A stretch of 64,000 nucleotides of DNA, from assembly GCF_039529775.1 (NCBI RefSeq), contig NZ_BAAANL010000006.1, forward strand, positions 186,001 through 250,000, written 5' to 3'. Made by a program: the position numbers and the translations under genes. This document shows, piece by piece, positions 41,145 to 49,683 of the stretch; the stretch's first letter is position 1, and every line of letters begins with the position of its first letter. A model generated the notes under the pieces. It was not told the DNA's origin. It ran no database searches and worked only from the letters and a program-made list of their open reading frames with translations. Source of the stretch: Myceligenerans crystallogenes (GTDB taxonomy: Bacteria > Actinomycetota > Actinomycetes > Actinomycetales > Cellulomonadaceae).

Positions 41145-42266
41145 TCAGCCCGCTTCGTCGCCCGGCAGCACCTCCGGCGCCCTCGCGGCCAGCCCGTCCG
41201 CGAGGGCGAAGCCGTCCCCCGCCCCGACGTACGGCACCTCGCCGGAGGCGCGGTCGCCCTGCGCACGGGTCGCCGCCGGCGTCGTGGCGCCGCTCGCGAG
41301 CACCTGCTGCGCGGTGGTGAGCTCACGGATCGCGACGGCGGCCACGCGGCCGGGCCGGCGCCGGGTGGCGCGCGCGTAGATCTCCGGGTCGTGCTGGCCG
41401 TCGTCGCCCACCAGCAGCCACCGGGTCCGGGGGAACTCCCGCATCAGCCGGGCGAGGCAGGCGTCCTTGTGGTGCGGCCCGGAGCGGAACCAGCCGGTGT
41501 TGGTGGGGCCCCAGTCGGTCAGGAGCAGCGGCCCGGCCGGGTAGCCGTGCCGGGCGAGGAACGCGCGCAGGGTGCGCGCGGTGTTCCAGGCCCCGGTCGA
41601 CACGTAGAAGAACGGCGCGCCGGGGTGAGCCGCGGCGAGCCGCCGGTAGAGCTCCGGCATCCCCTCGACCGCGCGGCGCGCCGAGGTGTGCCGCACGAAC
41701 GTGTTCCACGCCGCGAGGAACAGCCGCGGGACGGCCGTGACCATCGTGGTGTCGTCGATGTCGCTCACCACGCCCAGCGGGGTCGCGGCGTCGACGAGCA
41801 GGACGGGCGCCGCCACGGCGGCACCGGGCACCCCCGCGGGGGCGAGGGTCGCCTCGTGAGCGCCGGGGGCGAGCGCGACGCCGTCCGGGAGGTCGAGATC
41901 GACGTCGATGTAGCCGCCGCGATCGGCGACGACGTCGACGGCGGTCCCGGCGAACCGGATGCGGACCGCCTCGCGCGGGGCCTGGGCCGTGAGGTAGCTG
42001 CGGAACCCGCGGCGGTCGGGGACCGGCTCCGGGAGGCCGGCGGTCGCCGGGCCGCGGTGCGGCGGTGCGAGCACGACGCGGGCGAGCACGCGGACCCGGT
42101 TCGGGACGCCGGGCCCGACCGCCCCGTAGCCGATGAAGGGCTCGACCCGCGGGCGCCAGCCGGCCCGCCGCAGGAGCGAGCTCTGGGCGGCGACCAGCCT
42201 GTCCTCGAACCACGCGGCGAAGTGGGGACGCTGGCTCGGGTGCCTGGTGGTGGTCGCCTCTGTCAT
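41145..42266 (-). CDS. App1-type phosphatase domain protein (DUF2183)
   Basis: 373 residues; ATG at 42266. The HAD-like App1 catalytic motif GVVSDIDDTTMVTAVPR (~165-181) supplies DxDxT. FFYVSTGAWNTARTLRAFL (~220-238) and RWLLVGDDGQHDPEIYA (~282-298) are the other conserved blocks. The eukaryotic relative App1 is a phosphatidate phosphatase; bacterial members are uncharacterised but probably act on lipid or small phosphates. Tandem with, but 61 bp from, the antiporter gene upstream. Confidence 0.88.
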   Translation of the reverse strand: MTEATTTRHPSQRPHFAAWFEDRLVAAQSSLLRRAGWRPRVEPFIGYGAVGPGVPNRVRVLARVVLAPPHRGPATAGLPEPVPDRRGFRSYLTAQAPREAVRIRFAGTAVDVVADRGGYIDVDLDLPDGVALAPGAHEATLAPAGVPGAAVAAPVLLVDAATPLGVVSDIDDTTMVTAVPRLFLAAWNTFVRHTSARRAVEGMPELYRRLAAAHPGAPFFYVSTGAWNTARTLRAFLARHGYPAGPLLLTDWGPTNTGWFRSGPHHKDACLARLMREFPRTRWLLVGDDGQHDPEIYARATRRRPGRVAAVAIRELTTAQQVLASGATTPAATRAQGDRASGEVPYVGAGDGFALADGLAARAPEVLPGDEAG

Positions 42267-42327
42267 GGCACCAGCGTGCCCGGCCGCGCGGCGGGCGGCC
42301 CGCGACGACACGCCCGCCGGCGGCCGG

Positions 42328-44016
42328 TCAGTCCGGGACATCCGTGCCCGCGAGCCGTCCCCGCAGCTCGAGGTCGATCTGGGTGGCGTCCAGGGTGGCC
42401 AGGGCGTCCTGGAGGATGTCGGCGTCGAAGGTGCCGTCGTCGCGCGCGTCGAGCAGGGCGGAACGCTGCGCCGCGATGACGGCAAGGCGGTGCCGTTTCA
42501 TGGCGGGGAACCCCGCCGGGCCAGGCTCGGCGTGCGTGACCTCCTCCGGTTCCGGGACCGTTCCGGCGGCGGCTCGCAGGGTCTCGAACAGCCGCGCCAG
42601 TTCGTCCTGGTTCCGCTCCGCGGCCGCGGCCGGATCCTCCGGCGGCGTGACGCGCCGCACCACGGCGGCCACGGTCCCGCCCTGCAGCAACAGGGACATC
42701 ACCGCCACCGCGTAGGCGACCAGGACCAGGGTGGACCGTTGCGGGGCGTCCGGCGGCAGCGTCTGCACCGCGGCCACGGTCACCGCGCCGCGCATCCCCG
42801 CCCACACGACGACGACGCCGTCCCGCCACCCGAGCGACTCCCGGCGGAAGTACTCGATGTTCGCGAGCCCCCGGGTCAGGCGCGTGGCGAACCGGTCCAG
42901 GTCGCGCTCCGACACCTGCCGGCGCGGCGTGCTCACGGCGTCCACCGTCCTGCGCCTGCCCTCGGGGGTACTCAGCTTCTCCTGCAGGTTCTCGAGCCGG
43001 GGCTGCAGCCTGTCGTGCCGGCGCCCCTGCGCCGCGAGCGCCGCCAGCAACGGCACGACGTAGGCGGCGCGCACGAGCACGACGAGCACCAGCGCCCCGG
43101 CCGCGACGAGCACCGCGGGCCCGACCCCGGCGTGCTCCCGCTCCACCTCGCCGACGATCGCCCGCACCTCCAGCCCCATCATCAGGAACACCGCGCCCTC
43201 GAGCACGACCTCGACGGTGCGCCAGTTCTGCGTGTCCGACAGCCGGTGCTGCGGCGACAGGTCGCGCGGTGCGCGGAATCCGGTGACGAGCCCCGCGGCG
43301 ACGGCCGCGACCAGCCCGGACGCCCCGAGCGCCTCGGCGGGCAGGGACGCGACGAACGGGACCGTGAAGGAGATGACGGTGTTCACGGTGGAGTCGGTGA
43401 CGCGCCGCCGGACGAACAGGTTCCCGAACCCGGCGGCGACGCCGATCGCGACCGCCACGACGACCGCGTAGGCGAACGTCCCGGCCACGTCCCAGAACGT
43501 GACGGCCGCGGCGGTCCCCACGATCGCCGTGCGCAGCAGCACGAGCGCCGTCGCGTCGTTGAGCAGGCCCTCGCCGTCGAGCAGCGCGACGACGCGCGGC
43601 GAGACGGGCTGCCGCTTGATGATCGACGTCGCCACGGCGTCCGTCGGGCTGACGACGGCGCCGAGCGCGCAGCCCCAGGCGAACCCGATCCCCGGGAACA
43701 CCAGCATGAAGAACAGCCCGAGCACCAGGGAGCTGACGACGACGAGCAGCACCGACAGCCCGCTGATCGCCCCGAACTCGCGGCGGAAGTTCATCGTCGG
43801 CATGGACACCGCGGCCGAGTAGAGCAGCGGCGGCAGCACGCCCTCGAGGATCAGGTCGGGCTCGATCTCCAGGCCCGAGAACACCGGCAGGAAGCTCGCC
43901 CCGACGCCGATCAGCACCAGCAGCAGGGGCGCCGCGACCCCGAGACGCGGCCCGGCGACCGTCGCCCCGGCGATCACCAGGAGCGCGCTCAGGGACACCA
44001 CGAGGAGTTCGGCCAC
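42328..44016 (-). CDS. CPA1-type Na+/H+ antiporter
   Basis: 562 residues; GTG at 44016. About 12 membrane helices. Ion-site region FAWGCALGAVVSPTDAVATS (~110-130) and EGLLNDATALVLLRTA (~145-160) carry the ND/D acid residues of CPA1 exchangers. A ~170-residue soluble C-terminal tail, rich in Arg/Glu, follows. Exchanges Na+ (or K+) for H+ at the cytoplasmic membrane. Length is typical for the NhaP-like/YjcE group. Confidence 0.92.
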   Translation of the reverse strand: MAELLVVSLSALLVIAGATVAGPRLGVAAPLLLVLIGVGASFLPVFSGLEIEPDLILEGVLPPLLYSAAVSMPTMNFRREFGAISGLSVLLVVVSSLVLGLFFMLVFPGIGFAWGCALGAVVSPTDAVATSIIKRQPVSPRVVALLDGEGLLNDATALVLLRTAIVGTAAAVTFWDVAGTFAYAVVVAVAIGVAAGFGNLFVRRRVTDSTVNTVISFTVPFVASLPAEALGASGLVAAVAAGLVTGFRAPRDLSPQHRLSDTQNWRTVEVVLEGAVFLMMGLEVRAIVGEVEREHAGVGPAVLVAAGALVLVVLVRAAYVVPLLAALAAQGRRHDRLQPRLENLQEKLSTPEGRRRTVDAVSTPRRQVSERDLDRFATRLTRGLANIEYFRRESLGWRDGVVVVWAGMRGAVTVAAVQTLPPDAPQRSTLVLVAYAVAVMSLLLQGGTVAAVVRRVTPPEDPAAAAERNQDELARLFETLRAAAGTVPEPEEVTHAEPGPAGFPAMKRHRLAVIAAQRSALLDARDDGTFDADILQDALATLDATQIDLELRGRLAGTDVPD

Positions 44017-44052
44017 CCCGTCATCCTGCCAGGGTGTCCGTGATCCTTCGCG

Positions 44053-44096
44053 GGCGGGCGGGTGGGGGCACCCGAGGGCGCCCGCACCCGCCCGCC
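44053..44096. terminator. Terminator after the GH59-like gene
   Basis: GGCGGGCGGGTG (44053-44064) and CACCCGCCCGCC (44085-44096): a perfect 12-bp stem with a further paired loop, 10 bp after the stop of the minus-strand glycosidase gene. No T-tract, as is usual in actinobacteria. Confidence 0.65.
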
Positions 44097-44106
44097 TCGC
44101 GGCGGA

Positions 44107-47100
44107 TCAGGCGTCGTCGCGCGCCACGGCCGCCGCCCACGAGAGCACGGGAGAGCGGCCGTTGGTCCCGCGCAGCCGGATCGTGACCGGGCCGTCCTGG
44201 GCGAGGTCGACGTCGTACGACAGGACCTCCCCGGGATTCGCGGCGTCGAGCGTGACGGTCCCGGCCTTCCGGCTGGTGCCGTCGTGGTCGAGCAGCACGT
44301 CGGCGCTGCGCGCGTCGTCCGGCCACCAGGAGTGCGAACCCGCCGCGACGGTGTACCGCCCCGCCGGGAGGGTGAAGGTGTACGACACCTCGGCGCCCAC
44401 CTGGTTGGCGGTGTAGATCCCAGTGGTCGTCGTCTTGTCGTAGTCACCGGCGACGACGCCCTTGTACCGCAGGTCGCCCGCGCCGGAGGCGGTCCGGCCC
44501 CAGTGGCCCCACGTGGCGCCCTCGGTGCGCACCTGATCGGGCGCGTCGTTCACCAGGGCGTCCCCGACGAGCCCGGCGACGGCCGCCCAGGACGGCGAGT
44601 CGTACCCGAGCGCGGTCGACCGGGTGGCGTTCACGTCACCGAAGGCGATCGTGCCCGCGGGCACGACCTCCACGTGCGCGGTCGCGGCGACGGGCCCCGC
44701 GGACCCCGGGACCTCGACGGCGGCCCAGGCCTCGTCGAACGACACGCCCCGGGTGTCCCACGCGACCGGGACCTCGCGGGTGGTGCCGTCGGTGAGCTCG
44801 GCGGTGAGCGTGGCCGGCAGGGCGGGCGCCTGCCCGGCGTAGGTTGCCACGCGCGCGTCCTCGAGCCGCACGACCCGGTTCAGCACCGGGTCGGCCGCCG
44901 ACTCCAGCCGGGACACCAGGGCCGCCGCCCCCTGGCCGTCGAGGCGGTACGACGCCGGGTCCGCGAGCGCCGCACGGGCGTCGGTGAGGGTGCGCCGCAG
45001 CACCGCCCAGTCGGTGTCGGTGAAGTCGCCGGTGCGTTCCACGGCCTCGGCGGCCTCGGCCGCCCGCTCGAGCGCGCGGTCGTCGGCGGCGTCGGACGCG
45101 GGGGCGGAGATCACGCCGACGGCGTCGACGTTCAGGGTGCCGGACGTGACCGTGAGCCGTACGGTGTGGCGGCCCCACGGCAGCCCGCGCAGCTCGTACG
45201 CCTGCTGGTAGTGACCGGCGGCGCGGACCCGGGCGTTGGTGGCCACGGGTTCGCCGTCGACGTGGACGTCGAGGCGGGCGGATCCGTCGTTCGGGCCCAG
45301 CACGTCGAGCCCGGATCCGGTGAACGTGTGGCTCACCGACGCGCCCGCGGCGTCGTTGACCGAGGACGTGCGGTTGTACTCGTACATGCCCTTGCCGTGG
45401 TCGTGCGACCAGGCGCCGGCGTAGACGAGCTTGCGCACGGCCGGGTCGCGCGGGTCGCTCATCTGCATGCCGTCGAGGTACTCCCCGTAGTACGGGATCT
45501 CGTCGTCGACGCGCTCGATCCTCAGGTCGTCGAACTGGGTCCAGTGGAAGCCGCTGGCGAGGTCGACCCAGCCGGACAGGACGGGCGCGTCGTCGGTCCA
45601 GGCGACGACCTGCTCGCCGTCCACGCGTCCGGTGACGCGGTTGCCCGCGACCTGCACGGACAGCTCGTGCCAGGCGCCGGCGTCCCAGCCGTCGCCCGCC
45701 ACGGTGCCGGAGTCGAGCTCCTTGCCGTAGCGCAGCAGCTGCCAGGTGCCCTCGGAGCTCAGCTTGAGGGCGTAGGGCGTGCCGTTCAGGTGGTGGGAGC
45801 TGCCGCCGCCGCTCGACCGGGCGCCGAGCGCGGCGTAGTTGCCGGCCGCGGGCCCCCGTTCGAAGCGGACGTCGACGGTGGCGCGGTAGTTGCTCCAGCG
45901 CCGGTCGCCGACGGCGGTGACGGGCTCGCCGTTGTTCCACGCCCCGCCGACGCCGGTGCCCTCACGGTCCACCTGCTGGCGCAGCACCCATTCGCCGTCG
46001 GCGGCACGGTAGGCCTCGAAGGATCCGTTGCGGTCCCAGGTGTACAGCGGGATCGCGCCGGTCGCGCCGCCGCGTGAGGCGAGGAAGTCCTCGGTCTCGC
46101 GCGTGGGGCGGCCGTCGGCGCCGATGACGGGCACCGTGCGGCCCTCGTAGTCGAAGTCGTCCTCCCAGAGCACGCCGCGTTCCGGGGCGGCGTCGAGCAC
46201 GGTGCGGGTGCCGCCGGAGGGCAGCGGCGTCGTCCAGCCCGCGTCGCGGGACACGTCGAGGGTCGTGGCGGTCGCGATCGAGAAGGGCGCGACGGTGACG
46301 GTGTAGCCGCCGCCGGCGTCGGCCGCGACGTCGCCCGCGTGCCGCTTGTGGCGCGCGTCGAACCGCTCGCCCGGCCCGGCGGCGCGGGTCTCCCAGACGG
46401 CGAGCTCCGGGCCCGCGCCCAGGGCCATGTCCCGGGGCGTGATCCGGTAGGTGCGCGGCTTCTCGGAGTCGTTCACCAGGACGGTGGAGAAGCCGGAGCG
46501 GTCGGGTGCCGCCAGCGTGAGGTAGTTCGGCCCGCCGTTGCGGCCGTTGACCGGGTTGGTCCCGGACGCGGTGCTGGCCGACGCCTGCGGCACGGCCCGC
46601 CAGATCCCGGCGGAGTTGCCGTCGTTCTCCCAGCCGGTGACGGCGAAGCTGGAGAAGTGCTGGAGCACCGCGAGCCCGGCGTCGTACCGGATCCAGCCCG
46701 ACCACGGGTCGCGCGCGCCGACCAGCTCCTTGTACGAGTACTGCCCGCCCTCGTAGAACGCGCCGATCGCGGGCTGGTAGACGAAGTGGGTGCGGCGCGA
46801 GTTCACGAAGCCCTTGACGATGGTGTTGGCCATCTCCAGCGGCCCGCCGGTACCGCCCAGGCCGGTGCCCGCCACGCCCGGGTCGTTGGTGTTGTTGTGC
46901 GGCCGGTGCGCCGAGTCGCTGAACGTGGCCTGGGCCTCGCTGTTCCAGATCTCCTCGTCGAACCGGTCGGCGAGGCGCTTGAAGTTCCCGGCGGCGTCGT
47001 CGTTCGTGTTGTAGTGGAAGCCCGACGCCGCGACCGCGTCGCGCAGGGCGGCGTCGGCCACCATCTCGTCGCCGAACGTGCCCGTGCCGACCTCGTCGGA

Positions 47101-47823
47101 GATGACGACGCCGATCCGGTGGAACAGCTCGGCCTCCCCGTCCCGGAAGCCCGCGAGATCCGGGTCGTCGTGGACGTAACCGGTCCGGTCCGTGCGGACG
47201 CGCGCGGCGTACTCCTGGACCCAGGCCAGGTCGGCCGTGTGCTCGTTCACGCCCGGGTTGACGTAGTCGACCATGTACCCGTACTCGCGGTACGCGGCCA
47301 GGATCGTGTTCTTGTACCAGTCGTAGATCTCGTCGTCCGTGTCGGCCCACGGCACGGCGTTCCAGCGCAGGATCGACACCTTGAGGTCCGGGTTGACCTT
47401 CCGCGCGTCGGCGGCAAGCTGGAAGCCCGGGTGGCGGCGCACGTTCGCCGGCTCGTCGGGGGTGCGCATCGTCGCGACGTCCGAGCCGGTCGAGTTGTTG
47501 CGGTCGTCGCCCATCTCGATCTTGACGTGGTCCATGACCGGGCGGTCACCGCCGAACAGGACCCGCAGCATCTCCGCGTACCTGTGCGGGTGCCGCGCCT
47601 TGTAGTCCATCAGCACCGCGCTGGTGGAGTTGGCGGTGAGCACGCCGAACCCCTTGAACGTCAGGCCGTTGACGTTGTCGGCGCGCACGTCGTCGCCGTC
47701 GACGACGATCTGGGTGACCTCCTCGGCGGCCGACGCCGCCGGGAGGGTCGCGAGCGAGGTCGCGACGAGGCCCGTCGCGAGCAGGCCCGCCACGACGGCG
47801 CGGGGCAGGTGTGGGTGTCTCAT
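44107..47823 (-). CDS. Secreted GH59-like galactosidase with lectin-like and Ig-like domains
   Basis: 1,238 residues; ATG at 47823 behind AAGGAGATCC. Sec signal peptide ending ASA-AEEV (~34). Catalytic TIM barrel (~45-430) resembles galactocerebrosidase: GLTFKGFGVLTANS, MDHVKIEMGDD. The acid/base Glu is probably in VNPGVNEH (~194) and the nucleophile in IWNSEAQATFSD (~297). A beta-sandwich follows (~430-540), then a concanavalin-like lectin domain (DDFDYEGRTVP to FDDLRIERV, ~580-790), a small carbohydrate-binding-like region with KGMYEYNRTSSVND, and Ig-like Big_4 repeats (~960-1110) and a C-terminal module. Acts outside the cell on beta-galactose-containing polysaccharide or glycolipid. Family assigned by eye; GH30 is the alternative. 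Confidence 0.85.
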   Translation of the reverse strand: MRHPHLPRAVVAGLLATGLVATSLATLPAASAAEEVTQIVVDGDDVRADNVNGLTFKGFGVLTANSTSAVLMDYKARHPHRYAEMLRVLFGGDRPVMDHVKIEMGDDRNNSTGSDVATMRTPDEPANVRRHPGFQLAADARKVNPDLKVSILRWNAVPWADTDDEIYDWYKNTILAAYREYGYMVDYVNPGVNEHTADLAWVQEYAARVRTDRTGYVHDDPDLAGFRDGEAELFHRIGVVISDEVGTGTFGDEMVADAALRDAVAASGFHYNTNDDAAGNFKRLADRFDEEIWNSEAQATFSDSAHRPHNNTNDPGVAGTGLGGTGGPLEMANTIVKGFVNSRRTHFVYQPAIGAFYEGGQYSYKELVGARDPWSGWIRYDAGLAVLQHFSSFAVTGWENDGNSAGIWRAVPQASASTASGTNPVNGRNGGPNYLTLAAPDRSGFSTVLVNDSEKPRTYRITPRDMALGAGPELAVWETRAAGPGERFDARHKRHAGDVAADAGGGYTVTVAPFSIATATTLDVSRDAGWTTPLPSGGTRTVLDAAPERGVLWEDDFDYEGRTVPVIGADGRPTRETEDFLASRGGATGAIPLYTWDRNGSFEAYRAADGEWVLRQQVDREGTGVGGAWNNGEPVTAVGDRRWSNYRATVDVRFERGPAAGNYAALGARSSGGGSSHHLNGTPYALKLSSEGTWQLLRYGKELDSGTVAGDGWDAGAWHELSVQVAGNRVTGRVDGEQVVAWTDDAPVLSGWVDLASGFHWTQFDDLRIERVDDEIPYYGEYLDGMQMSDPRDPAVRKLVYAGAWSHDHGKGMYEYNRTSSVNDAAGASVSHTFTGSGLDVLGPNDGSARLDVHVDGEPVATNARVRAAGHYQQAYELRGLPWGRHTVRLTVTSGTLNVDAVGVISAPASDAADDRALERAAEAAEAVERTGDFTDTDWAVLRRTLTDARAALADPASYRLDGQGAAALVSRLESAADPVLNRVVRLEDARVATYAGQAPALPATLTAELTDGTTREVPVAWDTRGVSFDEAWAAVEVPGSAGPVAATAHVEVVPAGTIAFGDVNATRSTALGYDSPSWAAVAGLVGDALVNDAPDQVRTEGATWGHWGRTASGAGDLRYKGVVAGDYDKTTTTGIYTANQVGAEVSYTFTLPAGRYTVAAGSHSWWPDDARSADVLLDHDGTSRKAGTVTLDAANPGEVLSYDVDLAQDGPVTIRLRGTNGRSPVLSWAAAVARDDA

Positions 47824-48019
47824 GGATCTCCTTCGATCACGCGAGGCGGTCGTCACCGACGCGCCGTGAACCCTTTGAACGATCAGCTTCGATCATATGA
47901 AGCCTCGATCGATCACGTGCCGATTCTTCCCGCGCCGCTCCTGCGATGTCAAGGCGGTTTCTGATTTCTTCTGATCCTTCACGATCAGAACCACGCACCT
48001 GCGTCGCGGCGGCGGCGCG
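47824..48019. promoter_or_regulatory. Regulatory region upstream of the GH59-like gene
   Basis: 196 bp with repeated TGATCGAA-type sites on the minus strand: TTCGATCA on + at 47832-47839 (overlapping the ribosome site) and 47888-47895, TCGATCGATCA at 47905-47915, and a related TGATCGTT. Further up, TTCTGATC-cttcac-GATCAGAA (47969-47990) is a perfect 8-bp inverted repeat. Together these look like binding sites of a sugar-responsive repressor (DeoR- or LacI-like), not encoded nearby. Confidence 0.55.
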
Positions 48020-48913
48020 TCACACCGGGAACTCGACGCCCGTCAGCTCCTCCGAGACCGCCCAGAGCCGGCGCTGCACCTCCAGGTCGTACGAGGCGGG
48101 GCTGGAGGTGACGAGGCGCGGATGTCCCGTCACCTCGCCCCTGCCCCCGGGGCCGTAGTACTGGCCGCCGAGAACAGCCGGGTCCGTCGCGGCGCGCAGG
48201 GTGGGCAGGGCGCCCGCCGCGGCCTCCTGGGTCATCAGCGGCGCGAGCCAGGTGATCACGGTGCGCAGGGCCGCCGGGCTGTTGCGCGCGAGCTCGGTCC
48301 TGGCCACCCCGGGATGCGCGGCCAGCGCGACGGTGCCGCCGTGGGCCGCGAGCCGTCGCTGCAGCTCGTAGGTGAACATCAGGTTGGCGAGCTTCGACTG
48401 CCCGTAGGCACCGACCCTGCTGTACGACTCCTCCCAGTGCAGGTCGTCGAAGTGGATCGCCGCCTGGATGCGGTGCCCCATGCTGCTGACCGTCACGACC
48501 CGGGACCCGGGCACCGGCAGCAGCCGGTCCAGCAGCAGCCCGGTGAGCGCGAAGTGCCCCAGGTGGTTGGTGCCGAACTGCAGCTCGAAGCCGTCGGAGG
48601 TGGTCCGCCGCGGCGGGTACATCACGCCCGCGTTGTTGACGAGCAGATCGATCCTCGGGTGCCGGCCGCGCACCTCGGCGGCGGCCGCGCGCACCGAGTC
48701 CAGCGACGACAGGTCCAGCGGCTGCACCGTGACGTCACCACCCATCCGGGCGGCCGCCTGCTTGCCCTTCTCGATGTCGCGGACGGCCAGCACCACCGAC
48801 GCGCCCCGCTGGGCCAGCACCCGCGCCGTCTCGTAGCCCAGGCCGGTGTTGGCTCCGGTCACCAGCGCCACACGTCCCCGCTGGTCAGGCACATCCCGCT
48901 CGCTCCAGTTCAT
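48020..48913 (-). CDS. Short-chain dehydrogenase (retinol-dehydrogenase-like)
   Basis: 297 residues; ATG at 48913. Cofactor loop TGANTGLGYETA (~19-30), NNAGVMYPP (~93), catalytic VSSMGH and YGQSKLANLMF (~170). The long C-terminus with LPTLRAATDPAVLGGQYYGP is typical of the WW-domain-oxidoreductase-like/retinol-dehydrogenase-like SDR group common in actinobacteria. Substrate unknown; divergent TetR gene suggests inducible expression. Confidence 0.92.
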   Translation of the reverse strand: MNWSERDVPDQRGRVALVTGANTGLGYETARVLAQRGASVVLAVRDIEKGKQAAARMGGDVTVQPLDLSSLDSVRAAAAEVRGRHPRIDLLVNNAGVMYPPRRTTSDGFELQFGTNHLGHFALTGLLLDRLLPVPGSRVVTVSSMGHRIQAAIHFDDLHWEESYSRVGAYGQSKLANLMFTYELQRRLAAHGGTVALAAHPGVARTELARNSPAALRTVITWLAPLMTQEAAAGALPTLRAATDPAVLGGQYYGPGGRGEVTGHPRLVTSSPASYDLEVQRRLWAVSEELTGVEFPV

Positions 48914-48923
48914 GACCGCTCCC

Positions 48924-48976
48924 TAATATCCCATCGGTACATTACGTCGTGGAGCATAGTGGACCGCCGGTACATT
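48924..48976. promoter_or_regulatory. Candidate TetR operators between SDR and tetR genes
   Basis: CGGTACATT occurs at 48935-48943 and 48968-48976. Each lies in a partial palindrome: TAATATCCCATCGGTACATTA (imperfect) and TGGACCGCCGGTACA (48960-48974, one mismatch). TTGACA at 48975-48980 is a likely -35 for the rightward tetR gene, so the second site would overlap it. Confidence 0.5.
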
Positions 48977-49013
48977 GACAAGAGGCCACCGGTCGATTAG
49001 CTAGCCTGGGGGC

Positions 49014-49679
49014 ATGACCTTCCAGCGCGCACGCAACGACGAGCAACGCGCGATCCGGCGCCGGGCGATCCTGGACACCGCCGCGACGATGCTCGACGAG
49101 ATGCCCGTGGCCGACGTGAGCCTCAACGAGCTGAGCCGGCGCGCGGGCCTGGCCAAGTCGGCGCTGGTGCGGTACTTCGAGTCCCGCGAGGCGGTCCTGC
49201 TCGAGCTGCTCGACCACTTCCTCGCGACCTGGCTGGAGGAACTACCGGGCGAGCTGGCCTTCGGCGTGAACGCGAACCTGCCCGCCGAACGACGTGCCGC
49301 CCGCCTGGCAGAGGTGCTCAGCGCCTCGCTGGCCGCCCGCCCGGTGCTCTGCGACCTGTTCGCGGCGCAGGGCGCCGTGCTGGAGCACAACGTCTCCCTG
49401 GAGGTCGCCCTGCGGCACAAGCGCGCGTCGCTCGAGGCCCTGGCGACCCTGACCGGCGTCGTCCGCCGGCACCTGCCCGAACTCGGCGACGACGGCGCCC
49501 GGACCTTCTGCCTGCACGCCCTGGTCCTGGCGGGCGCGTTGTCGGCGTACTGCCCGCCGCCCGCCGCCGTGCAAGCCGTCTACGACGCCGATCCGTCGCT
49601 CGAGGTGCTGCGCCTCGACCTGCGTGAGGCCCTGCAGCTGGGCCTGGAGTCGGCGCTGCTCGGCACCATGCCGCGGTAG
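49014..49679 (+). CDS. TetR family regulator divergent to SDR gene
   Basis: 221 residues; ATG at 49014. HTH: DVSLNELSRRAGLAKSALVRYFESRE (~34-59). C-terminal helices include a Cys-containing FCLHALVLAGALSAYCPPP. It diverges from the SDR gene over 100 bp with paired operators, so it probably represses the SDR gene and itself. It converges with the flavin monooxygenase gene with a 4-bp gap. Confidence 0.92.
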   Translation: MTFQRARNDEQRAIRRRAILDTAATMLDEMPVADVSLNELSRRAGLAKSALVRYFESREAVLLELLDHFLATWLEELPGELAFGVNANLPAERRAARLAEVLSASLAARPVLCDLFAAQGAVLEHNVSLEVALRHKRASLEALATLTGVVRRHLPELGDDGARTFCLHALVLAGALSAYCPPPAAVQAVYDADPSLEVLRLDLREALQLGLESALLGTMPR

Positions 49680-49683
49680 CCGT

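Noticed and set aside
42133..47964. Several long + strand frames opposite the antiporter and GH59-like genes
   Set aside because: Mirror frames of confident minus-strand genes; His/Arg/Gly-rich, no motifs.
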